Shown piece by piece: positions 18,202-28,700 of a stretch of DNA of 64,000 nucleotides (position 1 is its first letter; each line of letters opens with the position of its first letter). The notes under the pieces were generated by a model. That model saw only the letters and a list, made by a program, of their open reading frames with translations. It did not search any database and was not told the DNA's origin. Both the position numbers and the translations under genes were made by a program. The stretch is from Echinicola strongylocentroti (GTDB lineage Bacteria; Bacteroidota; Bacteroidia; Cytophagales; Cyclobacteriaceae): contig NZ_CP030041.1 in NCBI RefSeq assembly GCF_003260975.1, positions 5,087,501-5,151,500 of the forward strand, in the 5' to 3' direction.

Positions 18202-18324
18202 TGTAGGGTGATGAAATTGGCAGACATGCCCCCCTGTCTCGTGGGTGGGGATCTGGGATAAAGCAGACATGGAGCTCGTGTTTTGCCTAACTGCCCCGTG
18301 GAGGTTCGAGTCCTTCTCCTACAG
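18202..18324 (+). tRNA. Type-II tRNA-like RNA, copy 1 (anticodon-position GTC)
   Basis: A cloverleaf can be drawn: acceptor TGTAGGG (18202-18208) with TCCTACA (18317-18323), discriminator G; D-arm ATG/CAT around an AAATTGGCAGA loop; anticodon arm CCCCC (18229-18233)/GTGGG (18241-18245) with loop CTGTCTC, giving GTC at 18236-18238; T-arm GGAGG-TTCGAGT-CCTTC. A 54-nt variable region (18246-18299) closed by GGGG/CCCC is far longer than in any normal Ser/Leu/Tyr tRNA. This copy has one mismatch in the anticodon stem (T at 18242). Position 37 is U rather than a purine. Own promoter and terminator are present. It may be a true odd tRNA, a degenerate tRNA or a tRNA mimic. Confidence 0.55.
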
Positions 18325-18357
18325 CAGGTTATTTTGGGTTTATTGTTAATTGACTAA

Positions 18358-18388
18358 AGCTATGAGATTGTTTTCATAGCTTTTTTTT
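18358..18388 (+). terminator. Intrinsic terminator of tRNA-like unit 1
   Basis: AGCTATGA (18358-18365) pairs with TCATAGCT (18374-18381) and is followed by a run of eight T. Confidence 0.9.
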
Positions 18389-18400
18389 ATTTAGAACGCT

Positions 18401-18729
18401 GATAACACAGATGATTATGATTTGCGCTGATTTTTTCTTTTAAATTGGAATAGCCAAGTAGCATAAAAAAGCCTATTAGGTACATCAATAGGGTTAAACA
18501 GGATGCCTAGTTGCTAACGAATAAAATTCTTTAACCTGCGAATTCATCCCGCAGGAGGTTAAGCGCTCCTCAGCCTCCAGAAGGAGTACCGTCGCCACGA
18601 ATGATAGCCGCCTTGCCCGAAAAGTTTCACTTATTTAAGATGGAAAAGTACCAATAGTTGGCGGATAATTTTGTGAAGTAAATCAATAATTCAACTACTT
18701 TTGATTATTGTCAACTACTGAAAATATTT
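18401..18729. other. Intergenic spacer before GH43
   Basis: No gene is visible. It holds only short imperfect dyads (e.g. CGCTCC...GGAGTA near 18567-18590) and AT-rich DNA before the GH43 start. Confidence 0.5.
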
Positions 18730-19890
18730 ATGAAGCGTTACCCATTTGACCACTTGACTCCACAAGTTCTTTTCCTTGTGACGGCTGTTTTTCTTTTTGC
18801 TTGTAATGCAGAAAAGAAAGAAAAAGCGTCTACAAAAGTGCAACCAAAGGAAGAAAATACCTATAGCAACCCCTTGGATGTCGCTTTCGGAGATCCTTAT
18901 ATTCTCAATGATGGTAATGGTAAGTACTATATGTATGGTACCGGTGGAGGTGCGGAAGATGGTTTTGCGGCCTACTCGTCAGATAACCTGGTGGACTGGA
19001 AGTTTGAAGGACAAGTTTACCGCGGTAATACGGAAGCGTCTTGGGCATCGAAATTCTTTTGGGCACCGGAAGTTTATAAGATGGAAGGGAAGTATTACAT
19101 GTTTTTTAGTGCCCAGTGGAAGGTTAACCCTACTAATGAAGAGGAAAATTTCATGATTGGAGTGGCAGTAGCAGATAGCCCGACAGGCCCATTTAAAGAA
19201 ATGCATGACCGCCCGATCTTTGATCCCGGGTATCCCATCATCGACGCCAATGTGTATCAGGAAGACGGAAAATATTACCTCTATTATTCCAGGGCTTGTT
19301 ACAAGCATCCTGTAGAAAGTGAAGTGGCCGATTGGGCGCGGGAAAAGGGTTGGTATGAAGAGATAGAGGAGAGCTGGGTGTATGGGGTGGAACTGAAGCC
19401 TGATTTTTCCGGTGTTATCGGAGAACCAGTGCTGTGCTTGCGGCCTCCATTAAAAATGGATGATGCACAGGCAGAGTGGGAGAGTAGATCCGTGACCAAG
19501 CAGGAAATCAACCGACGGTGGACTGAAGGGTCAGTGATTTTTAAACATGATGATACCTATTACATCATGTATTCCAGTAATTATTATGCAGGTCAGCATT
19601 ATGCCGTTGGCTATGCTACTGGAAAAAGCCCCCTGGGGCCATTTACCAAGGCAAGTAACAATCCTGTGCTGGAGCTTAATACCCATAAAGGAGGCGAGGT
19701 TACCGGAACCGGACATAACAATATTGTCTTTTTGGATAATGGAGAGATGTACTGTGTCTACCATGGGCGCACCAAGGAATCCGGACAGGATAGGGTAGTG
19801 TTCTTGGACAAAATGGAAATCAAAGAGGATGGAACCTTGGTCGTTCATGGCCCCACGACCAGTGCCCAGCCAGTGCCTTTAAAGAAATAG
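18730..19890 (+). CDS. Glycoside hydrolase family 43 lipoprotein
   Basis: Secreted GH43 propeller of 386 aa with a lipoprotein signal ending LFAC. Motifs: FGDPYI (about 53, general-base Asp), FFWAPEV (about 112), PIIDANVYQEDGKYYLYY (about 175-190, second Asp), RWTEGSVIFK (about 264, general-acid Glu) and GTGHNNIVF (about 325). The architecture suits an arabinofuranosidase/xylosidase. It is flanked by ~400-bp direct repeats carrying tRNA-like units and lies downstream of the convergent regulator gene at 20476, so it may be an inserted or detachable member of the neighbouring arabinose-glycan locus. Confidence 0.88.
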   Translation: MKRYPFDHLTPQVLFLVTAVFLFACNAEKKEKASTKVQPKEENTYSNPLDVAFGDPYILNDGNGKYYMYGTGGGAEDGFAAYSSDNLVDWKFEGQVYRGNTEASWASKFFWAPEVYKMEGKYYMFFSAQWKVNPTNEEENFMIGVAVADSPTGPFKEMHDRPIFDPGYPIIDANVYQEDGKYYLYYSRACYKHPVESEVADWAREKGWYEEIEESWVYGVELKPDFSGVIGEPVLCLRPPLKMDDAQAEWESRSVTKQEINRRWTEGSVIFKHDDTYYIMYSSNYYAGQHYAVGYATGKSPLGPFTKASNNPVLELNTHKGGEVTGTGHNNIVFLDNGEMYCVYHGRTKESGQDRVVFLDKMEIKEDGTLVVHGPTTSAQPVPLKK

Positions 19891-20184
19891 GGCAAAGTAG
19901 TTAATCTTGAGACTTGAGAAGTGAGAAGTGAGACTTGAGATAAAAGCTGTTTGGGGATTTGTAATCCCGAACCCTAATATTGGGGATTTGTAATCCCCCA
20001 GTGCGTTTGAGCATTGCCATTAACTACTGATATATTCAGATAGGTGTTTTTCATTTAAGCAATGAAGTCAAGTATTTGATATGGATTAGGAAATATTTAA
20101 ATTATTTTATTGAATTATTTGCAAAATAAATACGGTGTTATTACCTTTACATCATAAGGAAAAGGCAAAAGGTCTTTTAGATAC

Positions 20185-20307
20185 TGTAGGGTGATGAAAT
20201 TGGCAGACATGCCCCCCTGTCTCGGGGGTGGGGATCTGGGATAAAGCAGACATGGAGCTCGTGTTTTGCCTAACTGCCCCGTGGAGGTTCGAGTCCTTCT
20301 CCTACAG
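20185..20307 (+). tRNA. Type-II tRNA-like RNA, copy 2 (anticodon-position GTC)
   Basis: Same fold as the copy at 18202-18324 and identical across the 123 nt except position 20225 (G instead of T), which makes the anticodon stem perfect: CCCCC (20212-20216)/GGGGG (20224-20228), loop CTGTCTC, GTC at 20219-20221. Acceptor TGTAGGG/TCCTACA, discriminator G and no encoded CCA (normal for this phylum). The GTC triplet would read Asp codons, but the long variable arm and G discriminator are serine-tRNA-like, and the 54-nt variable region is abnormal. Confidence 0.6.
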
Positions 20308-20340
20308 CAGGTTATTTTGGGTTTATTGTTAATTGACTAA

Positions 20341-20371
20341 AGCTATGAGATTGTTTTCATAGCTTTTTTTT
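20341..20371 (+). terminator. Intrinsic terminator of tRNA-like unit 2
   Basis: AGCTATGA/TCATAGCT stem with a T run, identical to the terminator of unit 1. Confidence 0.9.
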
Positions 20372-20475
20372 ATTTAGAACGCTGATGCCGCAGAGGATTA
20401 AGATTAGTGCTGATTTTTTTTAATTGGAAAAGCCAAGAGGTGTCAAAAAGCATCATGATAAAAACCTTATCGACT

Positions 20476-23400
20476 TCAAAGCGTGTCAGCGCCCTTACTG
20501 AAATCCTTGGGCAGTTCACCAAATTGCTTTTGGAAGCATTTTGAGAAGTAAGATGGTGAGTTGAAACCTACTTTTTCGCTGATTTCTGTCACGGTATAGT
20601 GTCCCTTTTGGAGCATTTCTGCTGCTTTTTTCAGCCTTACCAGTCGGATGTAACCGTTGGGCGTCATTTTAGAAACCCCTTTGATTTTGCGTAGTAGGCT
20701 GGATTGGCTCATGCAGAGGATATCTGCCAGTTCATTGACACCAAAGCTTTCATTGTCGAGGTTTTCGAGTATTGCTTCGTTGGCTTGGAATAGGAATTCC
20801 TCATCTGCTCTGGTATGGGCGATGGTCTCCACATTGACCATTGGCTGATTGGCAAAGGCCTGGCGGACCTGATCCCGATAATGGAGTAGATTTTTGATCT
20901 GTAAACTCAAATGGTCCATACTGAAGGGTTTTTCGAGGTACACATCAGCACCCATTTCCATGCCCTCTATTTTTGATTGTAAGGTGTTTTTTGCCGTCAG
21001 CATAATGACAGGAATATGACTGAAGTTGACATCGGACTTGAGGATGTCACAGAAAGTAAATCCATCCATGACAGGCATCATCACATCAGAAATGACGAGG
21101 TCGATCGGTTTTTCTTTTAACTGCTGGAGGCCTTCTTGTCCGTTTTCTGCTCGGTAGATATGGTATGCTTCTTTCAGCTGATCATATATGAACTTTTGTA
21201 GCTCCTTATTGTCTTCCACGATAAGAACAGCCCCTTTTGACGAGGAAGGTTTGGGCTGTTTTTGCACTTTTTTCTGTTCGTCCACATCACGGTCCTCTAT
21301 AGGGGAGGCTGTGATCTTTATGGTGTTTTTTTGTTTGACAGGGAGCTCCAGTATAAAGGTGTTTCGTCCTTTTGGGTTGCCGGGGTCTACCTGCAGTGTG
21401 CCGTCATGCATCTCGGCAAGAGACCTTGCAAGGGGAAGTCCTAGACCTGTGCCTGATGCGTTGTGCTTATTGGGCTCACCTCCAACTTGGAAAAACGGCT
21501 CAAAGATTTTTTCTCGGTTTTCTGGACTTAAAAGGTTGCCGTCGTTACTTACGATCACTTTGAAATGGGCATCAGCGAGAGAAATGACCATTTCCAGCTG
21601 TGCGGTGCTTTCTGCATTTTTGATGGCATTGGAGAGGAGGTTGCTGATGATTTTGGTGAAAGCCTCCCGGTCGATATCCGCGAAGAAAGGCTCTTCTCTT
21701 TTTATAAAGTGGAAGTTGATGTACTGCTGTTCGGCGCTGCCTTTGAAGCGGATATAAATACCTTCCAGTAACTTTCCTATTTCACTTCTGGTAAAATTCA
21801 GGGTAAACCCCTTTTTTTCCGTTTTTCTAAAGTCTAACAATTCATTGCTCAGTTCGATCAGCCTATTGGTGTTTTTGTTCATGATCCATAGGCTTTCTTT
21901 GACTGTGGGGCTGATGGAATCTTCCTTTTTCAGGATACTTTCCAAAGGGCCTTTGATCAGGGTTAGCGGTGTTCTGATTTCATGGGTGATATTGGTAAAG
22001 AATTCAATTTTTGATTGGTAGACTTCACGTTGTTTTTCATCTTCCAGACGCTTGAATGCTGCCGCTTGTCGACGATGGATACGATCTTTGTAGAACTTTA
22101 AAATGAGGAACATCATTAAAATAATCAACACCGCATAAAGTATATAAGCCCAATTGGTTTTCCAAAAAGGCGGAAGTATGGTGATGTGCAAGGTAGCTTC
22201 ACGATTGCTCCACTCCCCAAAGATATCGGCTGTTTTGACTTTAAGGGTATAATCACCAGGGGGCAAATAGGAGTAGTTGATGCGTTGGTTTTGGGGGAGG
22301 TAGGTCCAGTTTTTGTCGAAGCCTTCCATTTTATAGGCATAGGGTAGGGCATCCGATGCTGTATAGCTTAGCGCTGCAAAATCAAAACTCAAAGAAGATT
22401 GGTTGTGGTTAAGTGTGATTGCTGAGGTTTTGGTAATAGATGCGTTAAGAACCGGATCTTCACCACCAATAGGCACTGGTGTATTAAAGACCTGGATACC
22501 CGTAATGACTACCGGTGGATCATACTCGTACGGTTCAAATTCCCTCGGGTCAAAGGAAATAAAACCATTGAGGCAACCAAAATAAAGTGTGCCGTCTTTT
22601 GCCCGATAGCCGCTTTTATAGTTGAAGGAGTAGGGCATTAGGCCATTGTCCTTGGTAAATAGTCGGTACTCGGTAGTCTGGGGGTTAAATTCCAAGAGGC
22701 CGCGATTACAGGTGATCCACAGGTGACCTGAGATATCTTCCAGAATTTTATAGATACTATTGGAAGGAAAACCATTATCGGTGTTAAAAACCGTGAAGTC
22801 ATCGCTTTTTTCATTGTAAATACAAAATCCGCCTCCTTCCGTGGCGATCCAAATCCTGTTTTGACTATCCTCGTAAATATTGATGATAGAATTGTGTGGC
22901 AAGGAATTGGGGTTGTTTGGATCTGGCCGGAATGTTTTTATGTTGCCCGTCTCAGGGTTATAGCGAATCAGTCCATTGGAATAGGTGCCCAGCCACAAGT
23001 TGCCTTCATGATCTTCTATCATGTCATATATGAAACGGTTTCCGATTTCATTGACAAAATTCACCGTATTGTCCTCTTCATTGAGTTTCAAAAGCCCTAC
23101 CACAGTTCCTAGCCATACTTGTTTGTTGTTGTCTACAAGGAGACTGTGCATTTCATTGTCATCAGGTGTGTTAAGTTCGCTATGGATTCGAAAGTTTTCG
23201 ATCTTGTTGGTGTTGAGGTTGATGCGGTTTAGTCCGATCGCAAACGTCACGGTACCTACCCAAAGCTCATCATCTTTTCTTGCCAGTCCATGAACATTGT
23301 GGTAAGAAAGACTTTCAGGTGAGCTGTTGGGAAGATAGACGGTATACATGTCTGATTTGGGATCGTAGTGGTTTAGTCCTGCATCTTCGGTGCCTATCCA

Positions 23401-24531
23401 AATGGTGCCGTTTTTGCCTTCTTCAAACTCCCTGACACGCTGTCCACTGATGGTGTTGGAGTTGGGGATGGGGTAGTGTTTTTTGAACTTGGTGGGATGG
23501 TTGGGGAGAAAATTCAATCCTCCAAAATAAGTGCCTACCCACATTCCTCCTTCTATATCCCGTTCGATGCAGTAGACGGCATTGTCGGAAATGGAGTAGG
23601 GGTCGTTCAGGTTTTCCGTAAAATGGTTGAATTTATTTTTTTCGAGGTCATAGATGAAAAGGCCTGACTCCGTAGCGATCCACAGTTCATTATCGGAAAT
23701 TTTGCAGAGATCTCTAATGAAGAGGTTCTTTCCATTAGGAGCTTTGGTAAGTAAGGGAGTAACTTCCCTGCTGTTTTTATCCATTACCCAAACGCCTAGG
23801 TCCTTGGTGCCCAGTAGTATATTGCTGCCGTGGTCTTCCATTTGTAGCACGGCGGCTTTTATCACCTCAGGATGGGAAAGGTATTGTTGGAATTTTCCGG
23901 ATTCAGGAAGGAATTTATGGACACCGAGCCTTGAATTGGCTACCCATACTTCTCCTTTTTCATCTACCAAAACATTAGTGGTATTATTGTCATGGACGCT
24001 GACATTGGTTTGACTGATTTCTTGATGCTGGAAGAGGGAATCGCTTTTCAGGTTATACCGAAAGAGCCCTCTGCTGTTGACAGCAAAGTAGATATTACCG
24101 TCAAGGTCTTCGGTTATTTCACCCACTGTCCCGTCAATCTGATTTCCCTGATTTGATACTTTATCGAAATGACGAAATTGTTCTGTAGATGAATTATAGG
24201 TGTACAAGCCGTGCGCAGTTCCCACCCAGATGGTTTCCCGACTATCCTCAAACAGTCCATAGATAAAGTTGTCTCCTAGACCTGATCCACTCCTGGCTTC
24301 TGGACTGAAAACCTTAAAATTATGCCCATCGTAACGGTTGAGTCCATTTTTGGTACCAAACCACATGAAGCCCTGCTGGTCTTGAAGGATGGAAAAAACA
24401 GTACTTCCCGAAAGCCCCTCCTCCATGGTGATGTGCTCAAAATAATAGTCTTGGCTTTGGCCAAAACCTTGCAGGAGGATTCCTGCACAACATACTAGTA
24501 ATAGTGGAGCAGTTTTGATAAATGATCGCAT
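20476..24531 (-). CDS. Hybrid two-component system regulator (HTCS)
   Basis: One-protein sensor, kinase and transcription factor that controls PULs. The ATG at 24531 is chosen because it is followed by a signal peptide (MRSFIKTAPLLLVCCAGILL); a longer start at 24666 would bury that signal. Order (1351 aa): two 7-bladed periplasmic propellers (about 25-700, repeated WIGTxxGL motifs), Y_Y_Y domain (about 700-775), one membrane helix (about 785-810), HisKA with THEIRTP (His near 848), HATPase (SNLLSNA near 967), receiver (VLIVEDN near 1105, phospho-Asp near 1145 in SDVMMPVMDG) and AraC-type HTH (about 1245-1345). It diverges from the arabinose-glycan PUL at 25735 and probably activates it. Confidence 0.93.
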   Translation of the reverse strand: MRSFIKTAPLLLVCCAGILLQGFGQSQDYYFEHITMEEGLSGSTVFSILQDQQGFMWFGTKNGLNRYDGHNFKVFSPEARSGSGLGDNFIYGLFEDSRETIWVGTAHGLYTYNSSTEQFRHFDKVSNQGNQIDGTVGEITEDLDGNIYFAVNSRGLFRYNLKSDSLFQHQEISQTNVSVHDNNTTNVLVDEKGEVWVANSRLGVHKFLPESGKFQQYLSHPEVIKAAVLQMEDHGSNILLGTKDLGVWVMDKNSREVTPLLTKAPNGKNLFIRDLCKISDNELWIATESGLFIYDLEKNKFNHFTENLNDPYSISDNAVYCIERDIEGGMWVGTYFGGLNFLPNHPTKFKKHYPIPNSNTISGQRVREFEEGKNGTIWIGTEDAGLNHYDPKSDMYTVYLPNSSPESLSYHNVHGLARKDDELWVGTVTFAIGLNRINLNTNKIENFRIHSELNTPDDNEMHSLLVDNNKQVWLGTVVGLLKLNEEDNTVNFVNEIGNRFIYDMIEDHEGNLWLGTYSNGLIRYNPETGNIKTFRPDPNNPNSLPHNSIINIYEDSQNRIWIATEGGGFCIYNEKSDDFTVFNTDNGFPSNSIYKILEDISGHLWITCNRGLLEFNPQTTEYRLFTKDNGLMPYSFNYKSGYRAKDGTLYFGCLNGFISFDPREFEPYEYDPPVVITGIQVFNTPVPIGGEDPVLNASITKTSAITLNHNQSSLSFDFAALSYTASDALPYAYKMEGFDKNWTYLPQNQRINYSYLPPGDYTLKVKTADIFGEWSNREATLHITILPPFWKTNWAYILYAVLIILMMFLILKFYKDRIHRRQAAAFKRLEDEKQREVYQSKIEFFTNITHEIRTPLTLIKGPLESILKKEDSISPTVKESLWIMNKNTNRLIELSNELLDFRKTEKKGFTLNFTRSEIGKLLEGIYIRFKGSAEQQYINFHFIKREEPFFADIDREAFTKIISNLLSNAIKNAESTAQLEMVISLADAHFKVIVSNDGNLLSPENREKIFEPFFQVGGEPNKHNASGTGLGLPLARSLAEMHDGTLQVDPGNPKGRNTFILELPVKQKNTIKITASPIEDRDVDEQKKVQKQPKPSSSKGAVLIVEDNKELQKFIYDQLKEAYHIYRAENGQEGLQQLKEKPIDLVISDVMMPVMDGFTFCDILKSDVNFSHIPVIMLTAKNTLQSKIEGMEMGADVYLEKPFSMDHLSLQIKNLLHYRDQVRQAFANQPMVNVETIAHTRADEEFLFQANEAILENLDNESFGVNELADILCMSQSSLLRKIKGVSKMTPNGYIRLVRLKKAAEMLQKGHYTVTEISEKVGFNSPSYFSKCFQKQFGELPKDFSKGADTL

Positions 24532-25734
24532 AATTGACCTTTCTGGGTTTATTCGGTGGATAAATGTACTAAAAAGCCTTTCATCAGCAGGTAAGCTTAC
24601 TGTGAAATTGCATTTTGGATGGGGATTTTGAAGGAATTTTAGGGAGGTTTGACGGATTTTTTTCATTCAAGGACCCTGTCTTGCAGATTGAATTTAGCAC
24701 AATATTTTGGAGCTGACCTCAATTCGATATTGATAGAAAACGGGTATGACCCCATTGCAGGCTCTCTCGTTTGCAAATGAAAGATGGCCTTACTCTGCTA
24801 AAGCATTTAAAAAAATGTCCCAAGTTGCATTTATATCTACCGTTCCTATGGAACTTAACTTTTTGTTTTTTACGATTTATGATTATCCGCAATGATACCA
24901 GTAATCACAGGGAAATGAAATAGGTGCTCACAGAAAACATGGAAATCTCAGAAAAACCTTATTTCATTCTGGGTGTTCTGTCCGTTCCGTGAGTAGTAAA
25001 ACCTACTGGTAATAAAGTGGATAATCAGATTACAATTTTAGGTGCAGGTTATTCCCTACACCTTCTATATGATCCTCTGCCATAAGCTGTCTAGAAGTCA
25101 TTTACACCCCTAAAAGCCCTTAAAAAGCATCTATTCAGCTAATAGCAGGAAATGTTACATTATATGAAGGATTTGTGATAAGGCCTTGATTATGGCTGCT
25201 GTAGATTAGCATTGTAATAAGAATTGCTAAAACCATTAAGTCAACTGGTTTTTGATGAAGTAGTCAATAGCAGTACAAAGGTATTGGCCATTAATAACCT
25301 TGTAAAATCCCAAAATAATGAAATATTTATCCTGCCAACAATTCATGTCGATGATAAAGCAAGGGATCTTCAGAAATGGATTTCGCCAACTCCCTTCGCT
25401 AGGAATGACCAATAACGGCAAACAGTGGCCGCTAACCCTTGCGGTTTACCAATCACCGCAGCTAATTTATGTAGTAAGCCATTAAGATTGACACCGGGGA
25501 GCCTGCTTATGCTACCCTAGGCACCACGCCAAAAGACGCTCCTCTGACTATTCATTATTGTATTTACTGCTAAGATGTTGCTTTCACTACGACTAGTGGA
25601 TGCAACGCATAAATGTATGCTGGTGTGCAGCAGCGTGTGTAGAAATCCCGAGCTGTATCACTATGGTAACAGGTAAAACCAACTGCCTGTTTGGAAAATG
25701 AAGTATTAACCTTAACCCAAAATCTATTAATTAC
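24532..25734. other. Long regulatory/intergenic region between HTCS and susC
   Basis: About 1.2 kb without a convincing gene. 24890-24990 is a dispersed repeat (inverted, diverged copy at about 62273-62377). 25320-25415 resembles degenerate REP-type DNA ending CGCTAGGAATGAC; a 63-codon frame there is spurious. Promoters for the divergent HTCS and susC genes and HTCS binding sites should lie here, but I cannot place them with confidence. Confidence 0.55.
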
Positions 25735-28700
25735 ATGAAAGAACAATTACAAAGAAGTAGCAGTTTGATTGTTATCCTGCTATGTGTTTTGGTGTTTTCT
25801 GCAGCTGCCCAATCGCGTCAGGTAGTAGAAGGCACCGTAAAAGAAAAAGACTCCGGGCAGCCCATACCCGGTGTCAGTATTCTGGAGAAGGGCACTACCA
25901 ACGGTACTGTGACAGGTATTGATGGAGAATTTAGATTGGAAGTAACTGGTGACAATCCGGTGTTGCGTGTCAGCTTCATCGGTTATAAGACACTGGAAAC
26001 TGAAATAGGAAACAAGAGTGACTTTGACCTTCATCTAGAGAGCGAGCTTGGTGACCTGGAAGAAGTGGTGGTGGTAGGTTATGGCCAGCAGAAGAAGGAA
26101 TCGATTACAGGTTCTGTGGCCAATATCACCAGCCGTGACATCGAGCAGGTACCTACTGCCACGGTAGGAGGTGCCCTGGCGGGGAAGCTGCCGGGCCTTT
26201 CATTTCGCCAACCTGATGGACGACCGGGCGCTGGAGCACAGCTGAGAATTCGTAATCTCGGTAATCCACTATATGTAATAGACGGTATCCAGAAGGATGA
26301 GACACAGTTCAATAACCTGGCTCCAGGAGACATAGAGAGTATATCTATTCTTAAGGATGCTTCTGCTGCGGTATATGGTTCACGCGCTGCTAACGGTGTA
26401 GTGGTGGTCACCACTAAGAGAGGTAGCCGTGGAGAAGAGCCTCAGATCTCTATCAATGGTTATTACGGCATCCAGAACTGGTCCAGGTTCCCTGAAGGTG
26501 TAAATGCCTACGAATGGATGCTTGGTCGCGCAGATGCCGACATGAACCAGTTCGGAAGTACCAATATCACCCGTGATGAGCTGGACAAGTGGCAGGCTGG
26601 AACAGAGTATGGCTACCGTTCATTTGACTGGAGGGATTTTATCATCCAAGGTAACGCACCGCAAAGCAATATCAGCGCGAGTGTGTCCGGAGGATCCGAA
26701 AAGACCAATTATTACTTGGCCATTACACGGTTTGACCAAAAATCGGTGTTCAGTGATGAATTTGAATTTAACAGGACCAACCTGCAGTCGAATATCACTA
26801 CGGACGTGACTGATCGTATTACGGTAGGACTCCAGTTGAATGGTCGATTGGAAAACAGGGAAAACCCAGGCGTACCGGGTGGCGATGATTACTGGCAGCC
26901 AAGGTTTGCATTGTTCAGAAACCGGCCTACAGAACGGCCATATGCCAATGATAATCCGAATTACCCAGCAAACATCAACAATATTGAGACCAATTGGGCA
27001 TTGCTTAATTATGACCGGACTGGATATTTTACCAATTATTGGAAAAACTTTCAAACCAACTTCACTGCAGAATATGACATTCCGGTGGAAGGGTTGAAAG
27101 CAAAAGGACTCTATTCCTATTATTATGCTGATCAATATGAAAATACCTTCGAGTACACCTATGATGTATTTGATTATATCCCCGAGGACGATGAATATAT
27201 CAGAACAGGTGGAAATGATAATCCTTACAGGGACAGGAACCAACGTAAAATTGAAGAAACGGTAACACAACTTCAATTGAATTATGACCGTGTATTTGCC
27301 GAAGATCATAAGCTGGCGATCCTTGGATTGTACGAGCGTATCCAAAGAAGGGACTATAGAAACTTTATCCATTCCGTACCTACTAATAACTACCTTTCTC
27401 TGGTCCAATTTGCAGATATGGACCAATATGATGATTACGATTATGAGGAAGCAAGGATCGGTTATGTAGGCCGTATCAATTATGAATACAAAGGAAAATA
27501 CCTCTTGGAAGTTTCTGGAAGGTATGATGCATCATGGAAATTTGCCCCAGACAAACGATGGGGTTTCTTCCCGTCCGTTTCTGCCGGATGGAGGATCAGT
27601 GATGAAGCGTTCATGGATAACCTATCTGCCAAGACCAATTTGGACGAATTGAAGCTGAGGGTTTCCTATGGTGAGCTGGGGGATGACAATATCAATGCAG
27701 GGATTGATTCAAGCGATCCACGTTATATTGGGCCATTTGATTACCTGAAAGGTTATAATTATGGTGTATCCACCGTGATCTTGGATGGTGAGAATGTACA
27801 AGGCTCAAGAAATACCGGTCAGGCGATCGATAACCTATCCTGGTATACCAGTAAGATGTTCGATGTGGGATTGGATTTTTCCTTTGGCGCTGGAAAGATC
27901 ACCGGTACGATAGACTATTTCCATAGAAAGCGAGAGGGGCTAAGGGATATCAGGGATGACGTATTCCTTCCGCTTGAATTGGGCTATGGATTGACAGACG
28001 AAAACCTTAGCAGTGACGCTACGCTAGGTGGGGATTTTGGTATCAACTATAACGGAAAAGTGCAGGACCTTACCTTCAGGATTGGCGGTACCTTCGGTTA
28101 TGCCCGTGGTAAGTTCCTGAATTCCTATAATCCTGCGTTTAGCAGCAGCTGGAACCATTACCGCAACTCAGGAGAGAACAGGTGGAATGGGATTTTCTGG
28201 GGATATGAGACCATTGGTCAGTTCCAGTCCCAAGAGCAGATCGATAACTATGACGTAAATATCGATGGTCAAGGAAACGGCACCCTGTTGCCGGGAGACC
28301 TGATTTATAAGGATGTCAACCAAGATGGCAAAATCGATGGTTATGATGAAAGGCCCATTGGGTACAGCCTAGAAGGGACGCCTAGCATCAGCTATGGTCT
28401 AAATATGTACTTTAATTATAAAAACTTTGATTTGACCATGGACTTCTCCGGTGGGTCATTGGCTTCTTATAACCAAAACTGGGAAATGAGATGGCCTTAC
28501 CAAAACGGCGGTAACCTTTTGGCCTACATGTACGATGACAGATGGCACCGAGAAGATCCCTACAACTTGGACAGTGAATGGATCCCAGGTGAAAACCCGC
28601 CATTGCGCTATAATGCAGGAGGCCACAGTAACTACAACAAGAATTCTACTTGGTGGCTGACCAATGTGAAATACATCAGGATGAGAACGGCTTCCATTGG

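Larger units (their letters stand above)
17998..18400. repeat. ~400-bp direct repeat, left copy (contains tRNA-like unit)
   Basis: Aligns with 19983-20385 at a constant offset near 1983 bp, with a more diverged AT-rich 5' half and an almost identical 3' half. The copies flank the GH43 gene at 18730-19890. Homologous recombination between them would delete that gene and leave one tRNA-like unit. Confidence 0.9.
19983..20385. repeat. ~400-bp direct repeat, right copy
   Basis: Partner of 17998-18400. It contains the same promoter (about 20118-20149), tRNA-like sequence and terminator. Confidence 0.9.
19891..20475. other. Intergenic: low-complexity, hairpin repeats and second tRNA-like unit
   Basis: 19905-19944 is low-complexity GAGACTTGAGAAGTGAG-type DNA; two GGGGATTTGTAATCCC hairpins lie at 19953-19968 and 19982-19998; then the second direct-repeat copy with its tRNA-like gene. 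Confidence 0.75.

Noticed and set aside
25224..25421. Small frames in the HTCS-susC gap
   Set aside because: Low-quality sequence made of REP-like repeat; no conserved features and both strands open by chance.
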